NCBI GenBank assembly: GCA_019426215.1
Contig: CM033400.1
Coordinates: 11,764,568-11,828,567, forward strand
Source: Buddleja alternifolia
Lineage: Eukaryota > Streptophyta > Magnoliopsida > Lamiales > Scrophulariaceae
Length of the DNA: 64,000 nucleotides
Reading direction: 5' to 3'
Within the stretch, counting starts at the first letter, position 1, and each line of letters starts with the position of its first letter. The notes under the pieces were generated by a model that had not been told where the DNA came from, ran no database searches, and saw only the letters and a program-made list of their open reading frames with translations. This document shows, piece by piece, positions 24,369 through 44,060 of this stretch. The position numbers and the translations under genes are program-made.

Positions 24369-24817
24369 TGTTAGGATTATGCCCTCAGTTGCCATAGAGG
24401 ATAGAATTTATAGGGCATTCCACTTGTAAATGACTTATTCTTATTTTATAATAAAAGGCATTGTTTTTGTTTTCACATAAATCTTATCTGCATTTATAAG
24501 CAGTGTAAAACGTTTGTCCATGTTTTCAGTACAATCTCTCTACTTCCTATGAGATAGGAAGATCGGCACTAGAGAGATTGGTCTTGATTACTTAATTAGT
24601 TCGCAAGTGATATAAAGTCTTTAATGGACAATGAAGACTTTGAATACTTGTACAATCTGAGCTTTGACATGGGAGTGTCAGTCAAACACCATGTGATGGT
24701 GGGAGCTTAAGATTGTAGGCACATCAGTGGAACTGATATGCTCGTACATGATTCGAATCGGTTCTGTCACATGGTTTTTCACTCTGTGACTGTCAATGAC
24801 AGAACTGATTATTTGTA

Positions 24818-24866
<49 letters not shown>

Positions 24867-26157
24867 AACCTATGACCTGAAGTATCAAGCTGAAGATGCA
24901 CTTGTGACATCAAGTCTGTCACTTGAGTAATTAGACTCAATTCACCCGTTGGTGAGGTAGATCTCAAAATACGGCTTGATGGGGAAGTGGTAGCCTTAGT
25001 TGATAACTAATATGGGATTTGTTCTCTCATAGGTGAATGAGAAAGTGTCCTATGTGATTATAGATAATAGAGATCAAAGTCTTTGGCCAAAGCAAAAGAG
25101 TCGATTGTGCAAGACACAAAAGCGAACTCGATGATCTTGTATTATTATAATAAATACATATGGTCAAGTACAGTGAGTTTGACTTTACTGTGACTCCCAC
25201 TTGAATGGGACACATGAACAAAAGGTTTATACGTATACGACATTTACTATTGGAAAGTTGTAGAATGACCCATTCATTCATTTTCGTTTGGGCTACGAAG
25301 TGGGCAACGTAACTGACTAAGTGTTACCCACTTCCTTTGGATTTCTCTCATTGCCAAACGAAACAAATCTAAAAAGTCACGCTAAAGGATTGATAAAGAA
25401 AAACAAAAGGATTTTTCTATTGTTAGCTAGGAGATTTAATTTATTGGATAAATTGAACATGAATAATTAGTTACTCATTAGATGAGAAAATTAATTAAAT
25501 GGATAAGATTAATTATTAATTAATTTTTTAAGGAAATAAATTAATGAATTAATTTATCTAATTAATTTGGTTATTTAATTAATTTGTTTATTTATTGGAT
25601 ATAATAAATAATTGATTAAATAATAGAAAATTAATTAAGACGAGCCGGGCCAGGGCAAGGCGTCCTCTACACTAGGCGAGTTGGGCGTCCACTTGGATGC
25701 TCAACTTTGGGCTCTAGAGTCTTGTCTTGGTCAATAAGTTAAGTGATATATTAATATACATCACTAAGACTTTTGACCTAAGTGAATTACATAATTCATA
25801 ACTCTCCTAGAAAGAAAAAGAAAAACTCCTCCCTCTCTCCTAAGCATGTAGCCGTCAGCCTCCAAGAGAAAAGAAGGGTGATTTTTCTTCATCAATCCGC
25901 GTGATAATTTAGAGACAGCATAGCTTCGTTGTTCAGATCAGACTTCAAGAAATCTTCAGAGAATTCAAGAAGACTGGATACTACTAGAATTGGAGATCTC
26001 AACTCTGCAGTAGATTCGGAATTTTTGGAAGAGCCGGATTCTCCAACCACTTCGCTTCAAAGGGCATGTTTTAGCGTATTTAGATTCATATATGTAAATC
26101 GAGATGAGAACTGTGGGTTATTTTTATTCCGTTGCGTATTTTTTGCGAAACCCAACA
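24369..26157 (+). mobile_element. Solo LTR V1
   Basis: Starts TGTTAGGATTATGCCCTC, ends GCGAAACCCAACA, TSD ggcta at 24364-24368 and 26158-26162. The family has two more members in the window: V2 (40155) and V3 (52395, minus). It contains a (TA)n(TG)n microsatellite at 24819-24866. Confidence 0.95.
24819..24866. repeat. (TA)n(TG)n compound microsatellite
   Basis: About 12 TA units followed by about 13 TG units inside V1. V2 has ordinary sequence at the same point (near 40610), so the array arose after the family spread. Confidence 0.95.
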
Positions 26158-27160
26158 GGCTAGAAAATCCCTAAGTTTTCTTAATTAATTATTAAGCCAA
26201 ATAATGAACTAGGCCTTGAATTAATTTTACAATGTTAATTCAAGGCACCTATTGGTCATGGTTCGGTGTCTAGCACTAGCGTCATGACTTCCTAGATATT
26301 AACGATGAACAACATACCTCTCCACATTACGATGTTCATGAGAGTCGAATTCTTTCATCATTTTCCCATCTGAAGTCTAGGGTTTGGCACCAGTCGAAAC
26401 CCTAATAACCCAGAAATTATGACTGAGTTGGAACTCTAATGATCTAGTCTTTTAAGCAGGGATCTCAATCCCTCTATAAAGACACCGCTCTAATCAGAGG
26501 CTTTCTAGGCTACACAACAACATAGGAAATATCAGGTAGTCAGCTCTGGATGAATCAGATATCTAATGTCATATGTCCAATAGTACCACCAGACTACACC
26601 CAACATACGTCGCAGTATGATTCTCCTGGAATTCACGTGTGTATCAAAATGTGGTGGGCAATATACTTTTCAGCCATGACATCTAAGGTCATAGGATTAA
26701 TCTCGCACTAGGGAACCGAAGGACTCCAAGTTCGACAAGGAACCAACGAGGAGTCCTTGCGGGATTGTTCAATCTCATACTTATCAAAGTATGGATCTTT
26801 GTGGGTGCATTGACCCCAAGGTCATTGGGCATGGAACAAAGCACTCCCATGAGAATGACACACACAAGTAAGTCTTCACGAGACCGCAGTATCACATATC
26901 TCATAGTCTTTATAACTTGGACTGGGGTTTTAGGATTACGGCCCTCGAGAGCATTCCACAGTTATCATTCCCTGTGTGACGACCACTTCCCTAGCCATAA
27001 GTAATCCATGGGATTTTTATTTAAACTAACAAAAGTAAATTGCGATAAAAAAAAATACCAATAAGAAGTTTAATATAAAACAAAACAAGGCTGTCATAGA
27101 TAGTGTTTACAAAGTAATGGTCAAGCTACTAGATGGCTCGCCAGGCACCTAACACTATCA

Positions 27161-27300
27161 TAGTTTACATTGACAAAGAAATTGCTCAAACTTTCAATAT
27201 CAACTCAATCGTTGACGAGTTCGATGTAATGAATAAATGTCGAGCACAATTTAAAATGCCCAAAGTTATATCTTGTATATAGGTTAGCACTATGTTTATT
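27161..27300 (+). pseudogene. hAT Z transposase remnant, C-terminus
   Basis: After W, the plus strand reads YIDKEIAQTFNINSIVDEFD, then NKCRAQFKMPKVIS-stop. This is the usual tail of Tip100-type transposases (IEKEI...FD...K.R...F). It continues from the TRLRNKMG motif at 23.4 kb, so both pieces belong to one gene split by a solo LTR. Confidence 0.78.
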
Positions 27301-27563
27301 TAGTTGTGATTTGCATATTTTTTATTTTTTATTATCTTAATTAATGATTGCTTCTCCTTTTTTGTTCACAAACAAATTTTTGTTAGAATATTTATGTTTC
27401 GTACTATGGTTTGTGTTGATATTAGTACAGAAATTTGATTTCTTAAAAAGAAAAAAATTGTAATCTCACAGAAAAAAATGTGGAAAAATAAATATTAAAT
27501 ATCTATATTTTTTAATTTCGATCCCCCACACCCCTTCGCATCAAAATCCTAGCTCCGTCCTTG

Positions 27564-28756
27564 CCCAACGGGATGTGTACCTGGAGTAGTTCATAATTGT
27601 GAAATGATGCAACGAGGCCTTCGCACAACCAATTGAGGATGATATGATGTCCAACATGAATTATGTGAGGATATTGTGACTGGTTGATATAAGTGGATAC
27701 AATGCATTCTTTAGCAACTTAGGTTGAGTGTTCTCATAGAGCGATAACAAGTGTGAAATAATTGATAATGGAGCCCAATCGACCAGATCTAGCTTCCTAC
27801 CCCCGTCCATGGATCCTTGGCGTGACATATTCAGTCTAAAAGTACACCCACGAATAGCATCAGAAAAGTTCAAGTAGCCTTAAGGGATAGATAGATATTC
27901 ATTATCTAATTACAAGTTGAATTCTATGATAACGAGTGGAAAATAGTTGATAGTGGAGCACAAATTACCATATTAGCTTCCTAACCCCGCCCATGGATCC
28001 TTGGCGTTGCAAATCAGTCTAAAAGCACACCCACGAATAGCATCAAAAAAGTTCAACCTTAATGGATAAATATTTATATCCTTCTAAGTTCCATAAATGT
28101 ATATTTCGATCACAAGTATCTACATATTTATTCTTTTTATGTATTTTTTGCTAAATTCCTTATCATTTTGATTGTAATAAATTTCCATTGCCTTCAACTT
28201 TTAGTTTTATTGAATGATTAAAATAGCTTCATGATATTGATATTTGCAAAATCACCATGGTGACACTAAGTTCATTATAGCACGAGCTTTATGCTAGTTT
28301 TAACTTAAAAAGATGCAGCAATAATTTTCAGGGTGCACTTTTACCATGAGAATGCTTATTAGAAGGCGAAATCAACCATTTCTACAATTTTAGGGTGCTA
28401 AGCGCCAAATTGGCCCTAATTCAAGTGCCAATGTGCCAATTACCCCACGAAAAAGAAAAATTAGGCCGTTAACAAATGGTAGATAAGCAGCCAGCTCTAC
28501 CACAGAACATCGACAGATAATCAGAGATCCGAAAGTTCGCTCAATTACTCCATCCATGGCAAAATTATAAATTTCGGTGCTGAGAAACACAGGCATATTT
28601 CATGAAAAAGGAAAACTTTGATATAACGTTCAGCAATATACTAGCTATATTGTGTAGGAAAACTTTTACCAAAAGGTAATCCCACTTATTTTTCAAACTT
28701 TTAGATATTACAACCAAAAAAAAGTCATCGCCTCAACTTCATGAGAAGCAACTCTT
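27564..28756. other. Intergenic DNA downstream of UGPase
   Basis: No supported gene. It contains a degenerate two-copy direct repeat (27749-28078) and, next to the gene, the presumed UGPase 3' UTR (about 28550-28756). No obvious canonical AATAAA dominates. Confidence 0.6.
27749..28078. repeat. Degenerate direct repeat, about 190-bp period
   Basis: Units at about 27749-27900 and 27936-28078 share CCATGGATCCTTGGCGT, CAGTCTAAAAG and ACACCCACGAATAGCATCA. On the minus strand both units read similar peptides (FSDAIRGCTFRL and FFDAIRGCAFRL). They may derive from a duplicated coding fragment, source unknown. Confidence 0.8.
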
Positions 28757-36975
<8,219 letters not shown>

Positions 36976-37107
36976 TTTCTGGAAATTACGATCACACTTT
37001 TCTCACTTTGGATTAGATTGGATTGATGGTGAAGAACAGAACAGAAAACAGTACGAAGATACACGTAATGAGGAGGAAAGATGATAGAGTGAGTGAGCGT
37101 GCGCGTG

Positions 37108-37115
37108 TTTATATA
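37108..37115 (-). promoter_or_regulatory. TATA box of the UGPase promoter
   Basis: TATATAAA on the minus strand, 133 bp upstream of the start codon. This predicts transcription starting near 37075-37085 and a 5' UTR of about 100 nt that is rich in CT and GAACAGA-type sequence. Confidence 0.65.
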
Positions 37116-37149
37116 TTATTATTATTGCTGTTGGATTCTGGCGATTGTA

Positions 37150-39950
37150 GAAAAAAAATTAATCCGACCCGACATGTACGAGTTGATAAAATATTAAATT
37201 GAAAATGTATAATTATTTCTTCAAACTAAGCAGTTTTGGATCGGTCGAATTTATATTTTAGGGGGCAGGTTGGCGAGTTATCAAATTATAATTATAATTT
37301 TTATAACTTAATTTTAGGGGGCAGGTTGGCGAGTTGCAATATTTTCAACCCACCACTATTATTTAATAATTTTAAACCAGATCGGCTCGGGTTTAGCGGT
37401 TCGGACGAATTGGGCGGATTTATGTACTACCCTAGTGGTACTCTGGTCTCTGGGGAATTTTTTGGGGATTAAGTAAAGTTTGAGAAAGTTGTGGGGTAAA
37501 GAAAGAAATATGGAAGACTCGAGTGGCACGTATAATCTTTTATTATTTTTTTGTGCCCACGGAATAGTAAAAGGCGGGTAATAAAGAGTAAAGAGAATAT
37601 TCAGGCGAATATGACTCTCCACAATGGTTGTGGCTTGAATTGCTCGGGCCTGTCGCGCATGGAAAATGGGTCTTTCTTTTTGTTACATTTTTAAGTGTTG
37701 TAAGGGCAAAATGTATGTATAATGAAAATAAGTTCGGTGTAAAATATATTTGTAATGGTCATATCATGTAAGTTTTATCAATTTATTGGTAAAATGTCGA
37801 GTTATTATATTATTATCTCACTCTTCTAAAAAAATACACTAGTTGGCTTGCTAATTTTCACTTTAAGTTGATCCCGTCCTAATGACTTTTTCAGGAGTGT
37901 TCAAGAATAACTCGATCGTCAAAACTTCTTCGTCGCTTCTCACCTTGCTCCTCTTGTTCAACAGAGTCCCTTCTAGCCCCCTCTTCCTTCATCGGGCGCT
38001 GCAAGCCATTGGTCACAATCTTAGTACTCTTCTTGTTGATGAAATCCACATAACATTTTCTAGTTATTTTTTGTTCTTCAAACACTTCTCCTCTCATGTT
38101 CTCTACTGATAACTCTATTTTCTTATGCGAGATAGATATGATGGCGTCAATATAACATAAGCGGGTCGGGCCTCGTCAAAATGTATGTAAAATGGGCCTT
38201 TGCCACTCTCGGATTTATCATTACCTATTAATAAAATAGACGACTACCTATTAATAAAGGTAAACAACGTGTCTTACATATAGCACTACTTCTCTTGCAA
38301 AATCGAATAGTGAACTTGGTATCTTGAGGTCCATCATCCAAAAAGCAACATAAAAGGGAATGTATGTTGAACTGCAACAATCAATGAAGATTCGAGCGCG
38401 AGAGACTGTAATAACCAACACATCATGATTGATATATGTAATCCTTGTATAACACTCGAGCCAAATTGTATTAGGGGTCCATATTGATCATACATCAAAT
38501 TATTTTTTGAGATAAGAATTCACTTATGTATAAATAAATACATATGGTAAATACCAATTTTTATAGTTTTAAAATTACCCTATAAAGAGTAAAATAAATG
38601 TAGATTTTAAGGGGAAAAGGAGACATGAAAATCTTGTACACAAAAAGATCATCTAGCTAAAAATATTTCTAAAGAAGATGATAATCCTTGTTTTCAAAAT
38701 TATTTTTTCTATACTTAGTATTTTACTGAGTTTTACCTTTAGACTTGTACAAACAACCATATTGTCTAATTTGTTAAAATAGCATCAAGAAGTTATTCCA
38801 TAATTTGTTTTGAATTAAGCTCGACTCTGAAATATAGTTCAAATTAAGACAGATGAAATTGAATAATTCTTTTACCATGCTGAATAATAAAGATGTCCAA
38901 GTTCCTCACTCCAACATTCTTATGCAATGGGCAGTGGAATACCTTAAAACTTCTTTCACAAAATAAATATCTTACGATGCAATCAAAATAGGAGGAGGGT
39001 TTGATACTTTAAGTATAGATAAATTAATTTATAATGTAATCAATTTAGGATGAGGTTATGGAACATAAAGTAAAAGATGAAACTTCACCTTTATGTCATG
39101 GAACAAACGAAAAAGAAAGATATATATCCGAGTATCTTCTATAAAGAAAAAAAAGTGCAAAATAATTCAACAAGGAATAGAATAATTAAAGTTCAGAATA
39201 AATTTCTCAATTAACGCCTCCCCATCTTTCTCTCTAGGAAAGCCCTCATCATAATTTTTTCTTCTTCTTCGTCGACGATGGTTTGATTTGGTGAATCAAT
39301 CGCCTCCATCACTACTGATATCACCACCATCATCGGTGGGTTGTGTTGGAGGACCCTCCTTCAAACTGTATATCCGAACTCCAAATCTGATGAGACAGAG
39401 ATGGTTCTGATAAGATAGCAATGGATCTGATGAGACAGAGATGAAGACGGACGATAAATTAGATCTTATATAGTTTTTTATATATTTTGTTTAGTATTTT
39501 GTTTTCTCTCTCGAATGAGAGTTTGTTTTCTCTCTCGAATGACAGTTTCGTCTCTCTTGAATTAGATTGTAGTATTTTGCACATGATTTTTCTTGTGCTC
39601 ATTTGTTAGTTTTTAAAATTTATTATTTTGAAAAAACTCGAGATTAGGTGTTGCAATTGTTATAACTACCTCGTTAGAGACAATCTGAGTTGTATTGTTC
39701 TTGGCGTTATAAATTTTTTATTGAATGAAAAACAATGACCGCTATTCCCTCGGAAAAAAAATTCAGAAAATTACAAGAATCCTACCAAAAGTGCGAAAAA
39801 CAATAATTTATAATCTAGTTTTATATGAGATGCAAATGCACTGCAATATTAGTGATAAAATTTGAAGTGACAATTGGTCACTAGATAAATACAGTGAGTG
39901 ACAATAATTTTATTTTCACATTATTTTTTTGTGAAAAGAAGTCTTTTTAA
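37150..39950. other. Intergenic DNA upstream of UGPase
   Basis: No gene seen. A 25-base segment (ATTTTAGGGGGCAGGTTGGC and on) is directly repeated at about 37255 and 37311. A tail reading GGGCGGATTTATGTACTACC (near 37410-37435) suggests an old DNA-transposon relic. The short open frames near 37236-38109 have no domain and lie on both strands over the same bases. 38.2-39.9 kb is AT-rich with no interpretable structure. Confidence 0.55.
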
Positions 39951-40080
39951 GTTGTCACTACTAACAATTTATGACATGTATTTAGTCACAACTTAGTGAT
40001 AATAAAAATAGAGTGACAACTATATTTGTTGTCACTAAGTTGTGACTAAATACATATCACTAATTGTCAATAGTAACAAT
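39951..40080. repeat. Long imperfect inverted repeat (foldback/CACTA-subterminal-like)
   Basis: The left arm (39951-40002) and right arm (about 40028-40080) pair over roughly 52 bases, including a perfect core CACTAAGTTGTGACTAAATAC against its complement. The flanks (39860-40145) hold many copies of TTGTCACTA/AGTGACAA in both orientations. This is the style of CACTA-type subterminal repeats, but no element ends could be fixed. Confidence 0.8.
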
Positions 40081-41292
40081 AACTTCCTTGTCATTAATTA
40101 TCAAGAGTAACAACTTGTATGTAGTTCTTGTCACTATTAAACTTGTGAATGTTGTGTTAGGATTATGCCCTTAGATGTCATAGAAGATAGAATGATAGGG
40201 CATATTTCTTGTAATGAACTTATTTTGATAATTATTAATAAAGGCATTATTTAGTTTTCACTTAAATCTTATCTGCATCTATAAGTAGTGTAAAACATTT
40301 TGTCCATGTTTTCAGTGCGATACCTCTACTTTCTATGGGATAGGAAGAATGACACAAGAGAGATCGATCTTGATTACTAAAAACTAGCTCACAAGTAAAA
40401 TGAAGTTTTTAATGGACAAATAAAAACTTAGAACACTTGTACAATCTTAGCTCTGACATGGGAGTGCCAGTCGAGTACCATGGGATTGTAGGAGCTTAAG
40501 ATTGTAGGCACATCAGTGGAATTGATATGCTCGAACACGACTCGCATCGGTTCTGTCACATGGATTTTCACTTTATGACTGTCAATGACAGAACTGATTA
40601 TGCGTAATAGGTATAAGTGAACCTTTGACTTGAAATATCAGGCTGAAGATGCACTTGTGACGTCAATTATTTATGTAGAGTGGTTAGACCCAATTCACCC
40701 GTTGGTGGGGTCGACCTCAAAATGCGGCATGATGGGCAAGTGGTAGTCTTAGCTGATATCTAAAATGGGATTTGTTCTTTCATAAGTGAGTGAGAAAGTA
40801 GCTTATGTGATTATATATAAATAGAGATCAAAGTCTTTGGCCAAAGCAAAAGGAGACGATTGTGCGAGGCACTAAATCGATCTCAATGATCTCGTATTAT
40901 TATAGTTAATACAAATGGTCAAGTCCAGTGAGTTTGACATAACCATGACTCTTACTTGACCAGGGCACGTGAACAAAGGGTTTATACTTATACGGTATTT
41001 ACGATTGAAAGGTTGTGGAATGATCCAATCATTCAATTTCGTTTGGGCTACAAAGTGGGTCACGTGAATGGCTAGGTGTAGGGGTGGGCGTTCGGTTCGG
41101 GTTGTCGGGTTCGGGGTAATCGGGTTCGGGTTATTCGGGTTCGGGTTTGGAAATTGTGCTGCCCGAAACCGAACCGAATTAATCGGTTTAATCGGGTTCG
41201 GGGTTTATTCGGGTTCGGGTTAATCGGGTTCGGGGTTCGGGGGTCCGAACATAATTTTATGGGTTGAAAATTCAAATTGTTTGGAACAAATG

Positions 41293-41333
41293 TTTGGGCC
41301 TCTAAAAATAGCCCCTATTTTTAGAGGCCCAAA
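41293..41333. repeat. Perfect 19-bp hairpin inside hAT H
   Basis: The arm TTTGGGCCTCTAAAAATAG (41293-41311), a three-base loop CCC and the exact complement (41315-41333). It lies downstream of the transposase stop, between the gene and the TIR-proximal repeats. Confidence 0.95.
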
Positions 41334-41694
41334 TGGCTGAAAAACAGAGGCATTTTGCCTCTATTTATGCCTCCCTATAATTTTTATTTTTGTTTGCTAA
41401 ATTTCTGGTTCGGTTTTAATTATAGGTCATTTACTCACTTTCGAATACAGTGATATTAATACAACCAAAATATACGAAAAGTCAAAGCACAAATTTAAAA
41501 CCAAATAAGTACAAATCATACATTAGAAATGCAAATATTCAACTACAAATCATTGTTCGATCAAATTATAACACCAACTACCAAAAAGTCATAAACCATA
41601 CATAATCAATGTCAATGCCCAATTACAATTCACTGTTTCATTAAATTACAAATAAATGCAAAGTAGCGTAACAATCCCAATGAAAGTGGCATGA

Positions 41695-44060
41695 TCAAAT
41701 GTCAATGATGCTTGAATCAACTCCCAATTTTGACAATTCTACAAGAAAATATAAAATTATTAGAATAAATCGAATACAATTAAAGTAGAGGAAAATTGAC
41801 GCAAAATTGGAGATAAAAATTTACCTTTTTCAAGTATTTCAACTTCATGCAAGTCCTCCTCCACATTTATTGGCTTGGAATTCATACGAAGCCAATCTTG
41901 AGCACAAATAATGGCTTGAACTATTTTAGGAGATAAAGAACTCCTAAATGTATCTAAAACTCGACCACCTGTGCTAAATGTAGATTCTGAAGCAACTGTG
42001 GAGACAGGAACCGCTAAAAGATCACGAGCCATCTTCGAGAGGATCGGGAATCTTTGACTGTTTACTTTCCACCAGTTTAGCACATCAAATCTTTCTCTAG
42101 CATCTTCTTCAACTTCCTCGGCCAAATATTTTTCCAACTCCGACTTTACATGGTCATGTTTCCCACCATTCTTATACAGTCTAAACTCTTGTTGTAAAGA
42201 AACTTTACGAGTCGTCATAGTATCACCATTTACACGGGTCAAACAATCCTTAGAAATTCCAATTGGAGAGGAAGATGATGAAGAAACATGACTAGGTGAT
42301 GTACAAGAGCTTCTTGAAGTTTCTTGAATTGTATGACTATATCTCCACTTATAGTCATTAAACAACTCAAATATACCATTTTTCACTTGGTCTTTCATTG
42401 AGTCACTCTTTCCAATATCATCATCATACATCTTATTGAAAGTAAACTCAATGAACTCCAATTTGGAACGTGGATCAAGAATCGCAGCATAATATAAAAC
42501 CATATTCATCTTTTCAATTGACCCCCAATACTTGTCATATTTATCTTTCATTTTTCTTGCCATCTCACTTAATTCAAAGTCATCACTATTCAACAAATCC
42601 CGAAGAAGCAAGTTTACCTCACTTATTTCATGAAAGACATGATTAGAGGTAATATGTAACGAACCTGAAATACGCAAAGTGAGTAGGTAAAAATGCTCTA
42701 GGAATTTCAAGAAGAGCTCTACCCTCTTCCAATCATAATCAATCGGCACCCCATAAAATGGCTTCTTCGAAAGATCTGTTGTATAAGCAATCTCTGAATC
42801 TTCGTACTCATCGAATGCTTTCCTAAGGCACAAAGCAGACTCCAACATCAAGTAGGTAGAATTCCACCTAGTAGGTACATCAAGAGATAACAACTTCTTT
42901 GTTTCCACCTTTGCAAATTCTGCACACTCTTTAAATCTCTTGTACCTAGCCGGAGAATTTTTAATGTACCTAATGGCCCCTCTAATACGAGAAATGGCCT
43001 CATGTTCATCTTTTCCCTTCAATCCATCCTGAACAACAAGATTAACTATATGTGCAACACACCTCATGTGCACATATCTTTCATCTAAAATATTGTGACC
43101 CCAATTTTCAAACTTTTTTTTCAAATAAACAATCGCCCCATCATTTGAAGTTGCATTATCAACAGTGACAGTGAAAACCTTCTCAATACCCCAATCAAGT
43201 AAGCATTTCTCAACGCCTCTACCTATTTCTTCACTCTTATGACCAGTAATTGGACAAAAATTCAAGATTCTTTTGTGCAAGTTCCAATTATCATCAATAA
43301 AATGAGTAGTAAGACACATATAGTTCACGTGTTGAATAGATGTCCATGTGTCTGTGGTGATGCAAATCCTTTGAACATGCTCTTTAATAAAAGCTTTCAA
43401 ATTTACCTTTTCCTTCGCGTAGATATTATAAATATCTTTTGTTATTGTTCTACGTGAAGGAATTATAAAATTAGGACATGCAGCAGCCACAAAACGCTTA
43501 AAACCAAGCAACTCAATTGTCCTAAATGGAAGTTCATCTAAAATCAACATCTCTGACAAAGCCTCTGAAACTTTATCTTGATTAAATACCCATTTAACAA
43601 GATTGCTAGTTTTACCACCTTGAGCATTTGTTTGAAAAGTCAATTGAGTTTGATTTGCATCAATTGTTGGATCAGGAGGTCTTTTCTTACAACAATTGTA
43701 GTGAGTTTTTAGTGAACTCGTTCCTTGGGATTTTGGGTCGGCTTTAAGTTCCCTCTTACAATATTTGCACCTAGCTTTTTTAATCTTATCAATTTGACAA
43801 TAAAATTTGACATAATGTCGCCAAAATGTCGATCTCACACTAATTTTACGCTTTTTACCTTTTTTAGATGTGGGTAAATCATCTTCATCTCTCTCAACCT
43901 CCTCATTGTTCTCAACATCATTTACATTCACATTCTCAGTACTAACCTCCTCGGGATGTGCCCCCACATTTTGGCATTGCTCATCAACTAAGTTGGATGA
44001 AGAATGAAAAAATTGACCTCCTCCAAACTCACCACGGTATTGTGATTCTGAATCCGACAT
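41695..44060 (-). CDS. hAT transposase (BED zinc finger, RICESLEEPER/DAYSLEEPER-like)
   Basis: This enzyme cuts and joins the ends of element H. The N-terminus has a nuclear-localisation-like KKGKKRK (67-73), then a BED zinc finger (about 77-125; RCKYCKRELK with C98, C101, H120, C124). An RNase H-like core follows, with the first Asp in CITTDTWTS and the second in TVTVDNATSND. The hAT C-terminal dimerisation domain reads FDVLNWWKVNS...VPVSTVASESTFSTGGRVL. The first exon runs uninterrupted from the ATG at 44060. I propose a short intron (41739-41824; donor AAAAAG|GTAAAT, acceptor TTCTTGTAG). Splicing gives the family-like tail LEKELSKLGVDSSIIDI and 759 residues. Without splicing the frame ends at 41760 with an unrelated tail (766 codons). 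Confidence 0.92.

Larger units (their letters stand above)
23452..27160 (-). mobile_element. Solo LTR W (copia X family), split by V1
   Basis: The termini are TGTTGGGATCGG and CACTATCA (plus strand) and the 5-bp TSD is tagtt (23447-23451 and 27161-27165). Without V1 and its TSD it is about 1.9 kb. It follows X's LTR along its length (TGGTACCATCGGATTC block; CATTAACAAGC block). It interrupts the Z transposase. Confidence 0.93.
22618..27563 (+). mobile_element. Decayed hAT element Z (Tip100/ZMYM-like), right part
   Basis: The right end reads AAAATCCTAGCTCCGTCCTTG. This closely matches the right end of the intronic hAT at 30875-32267, and the two share interior blocks (CATCTATAAAACAA; CGAGCACAATTTAAAATGCCC). 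The left end, beyond the X insertion, is not in view. The presumed 8-bp target copy at the right is cccaacgg (27564-27571). Solo LTR W interrupts it at 23452-27160. Confidence 0.8.

Noticed and set aside
37236..38109. Small ORFs upstream of UGPase
   Set aside because: They overlap each other on both strands and contain direct repeats. No promoter, domain or splice structure was seen.
41072..41275. Asn/Pro/Arg-rich 67-codon minus-strand ORF
   Set aside because: It is a translation of the CGGGTTCGGG subterminal repeats of hAT H.
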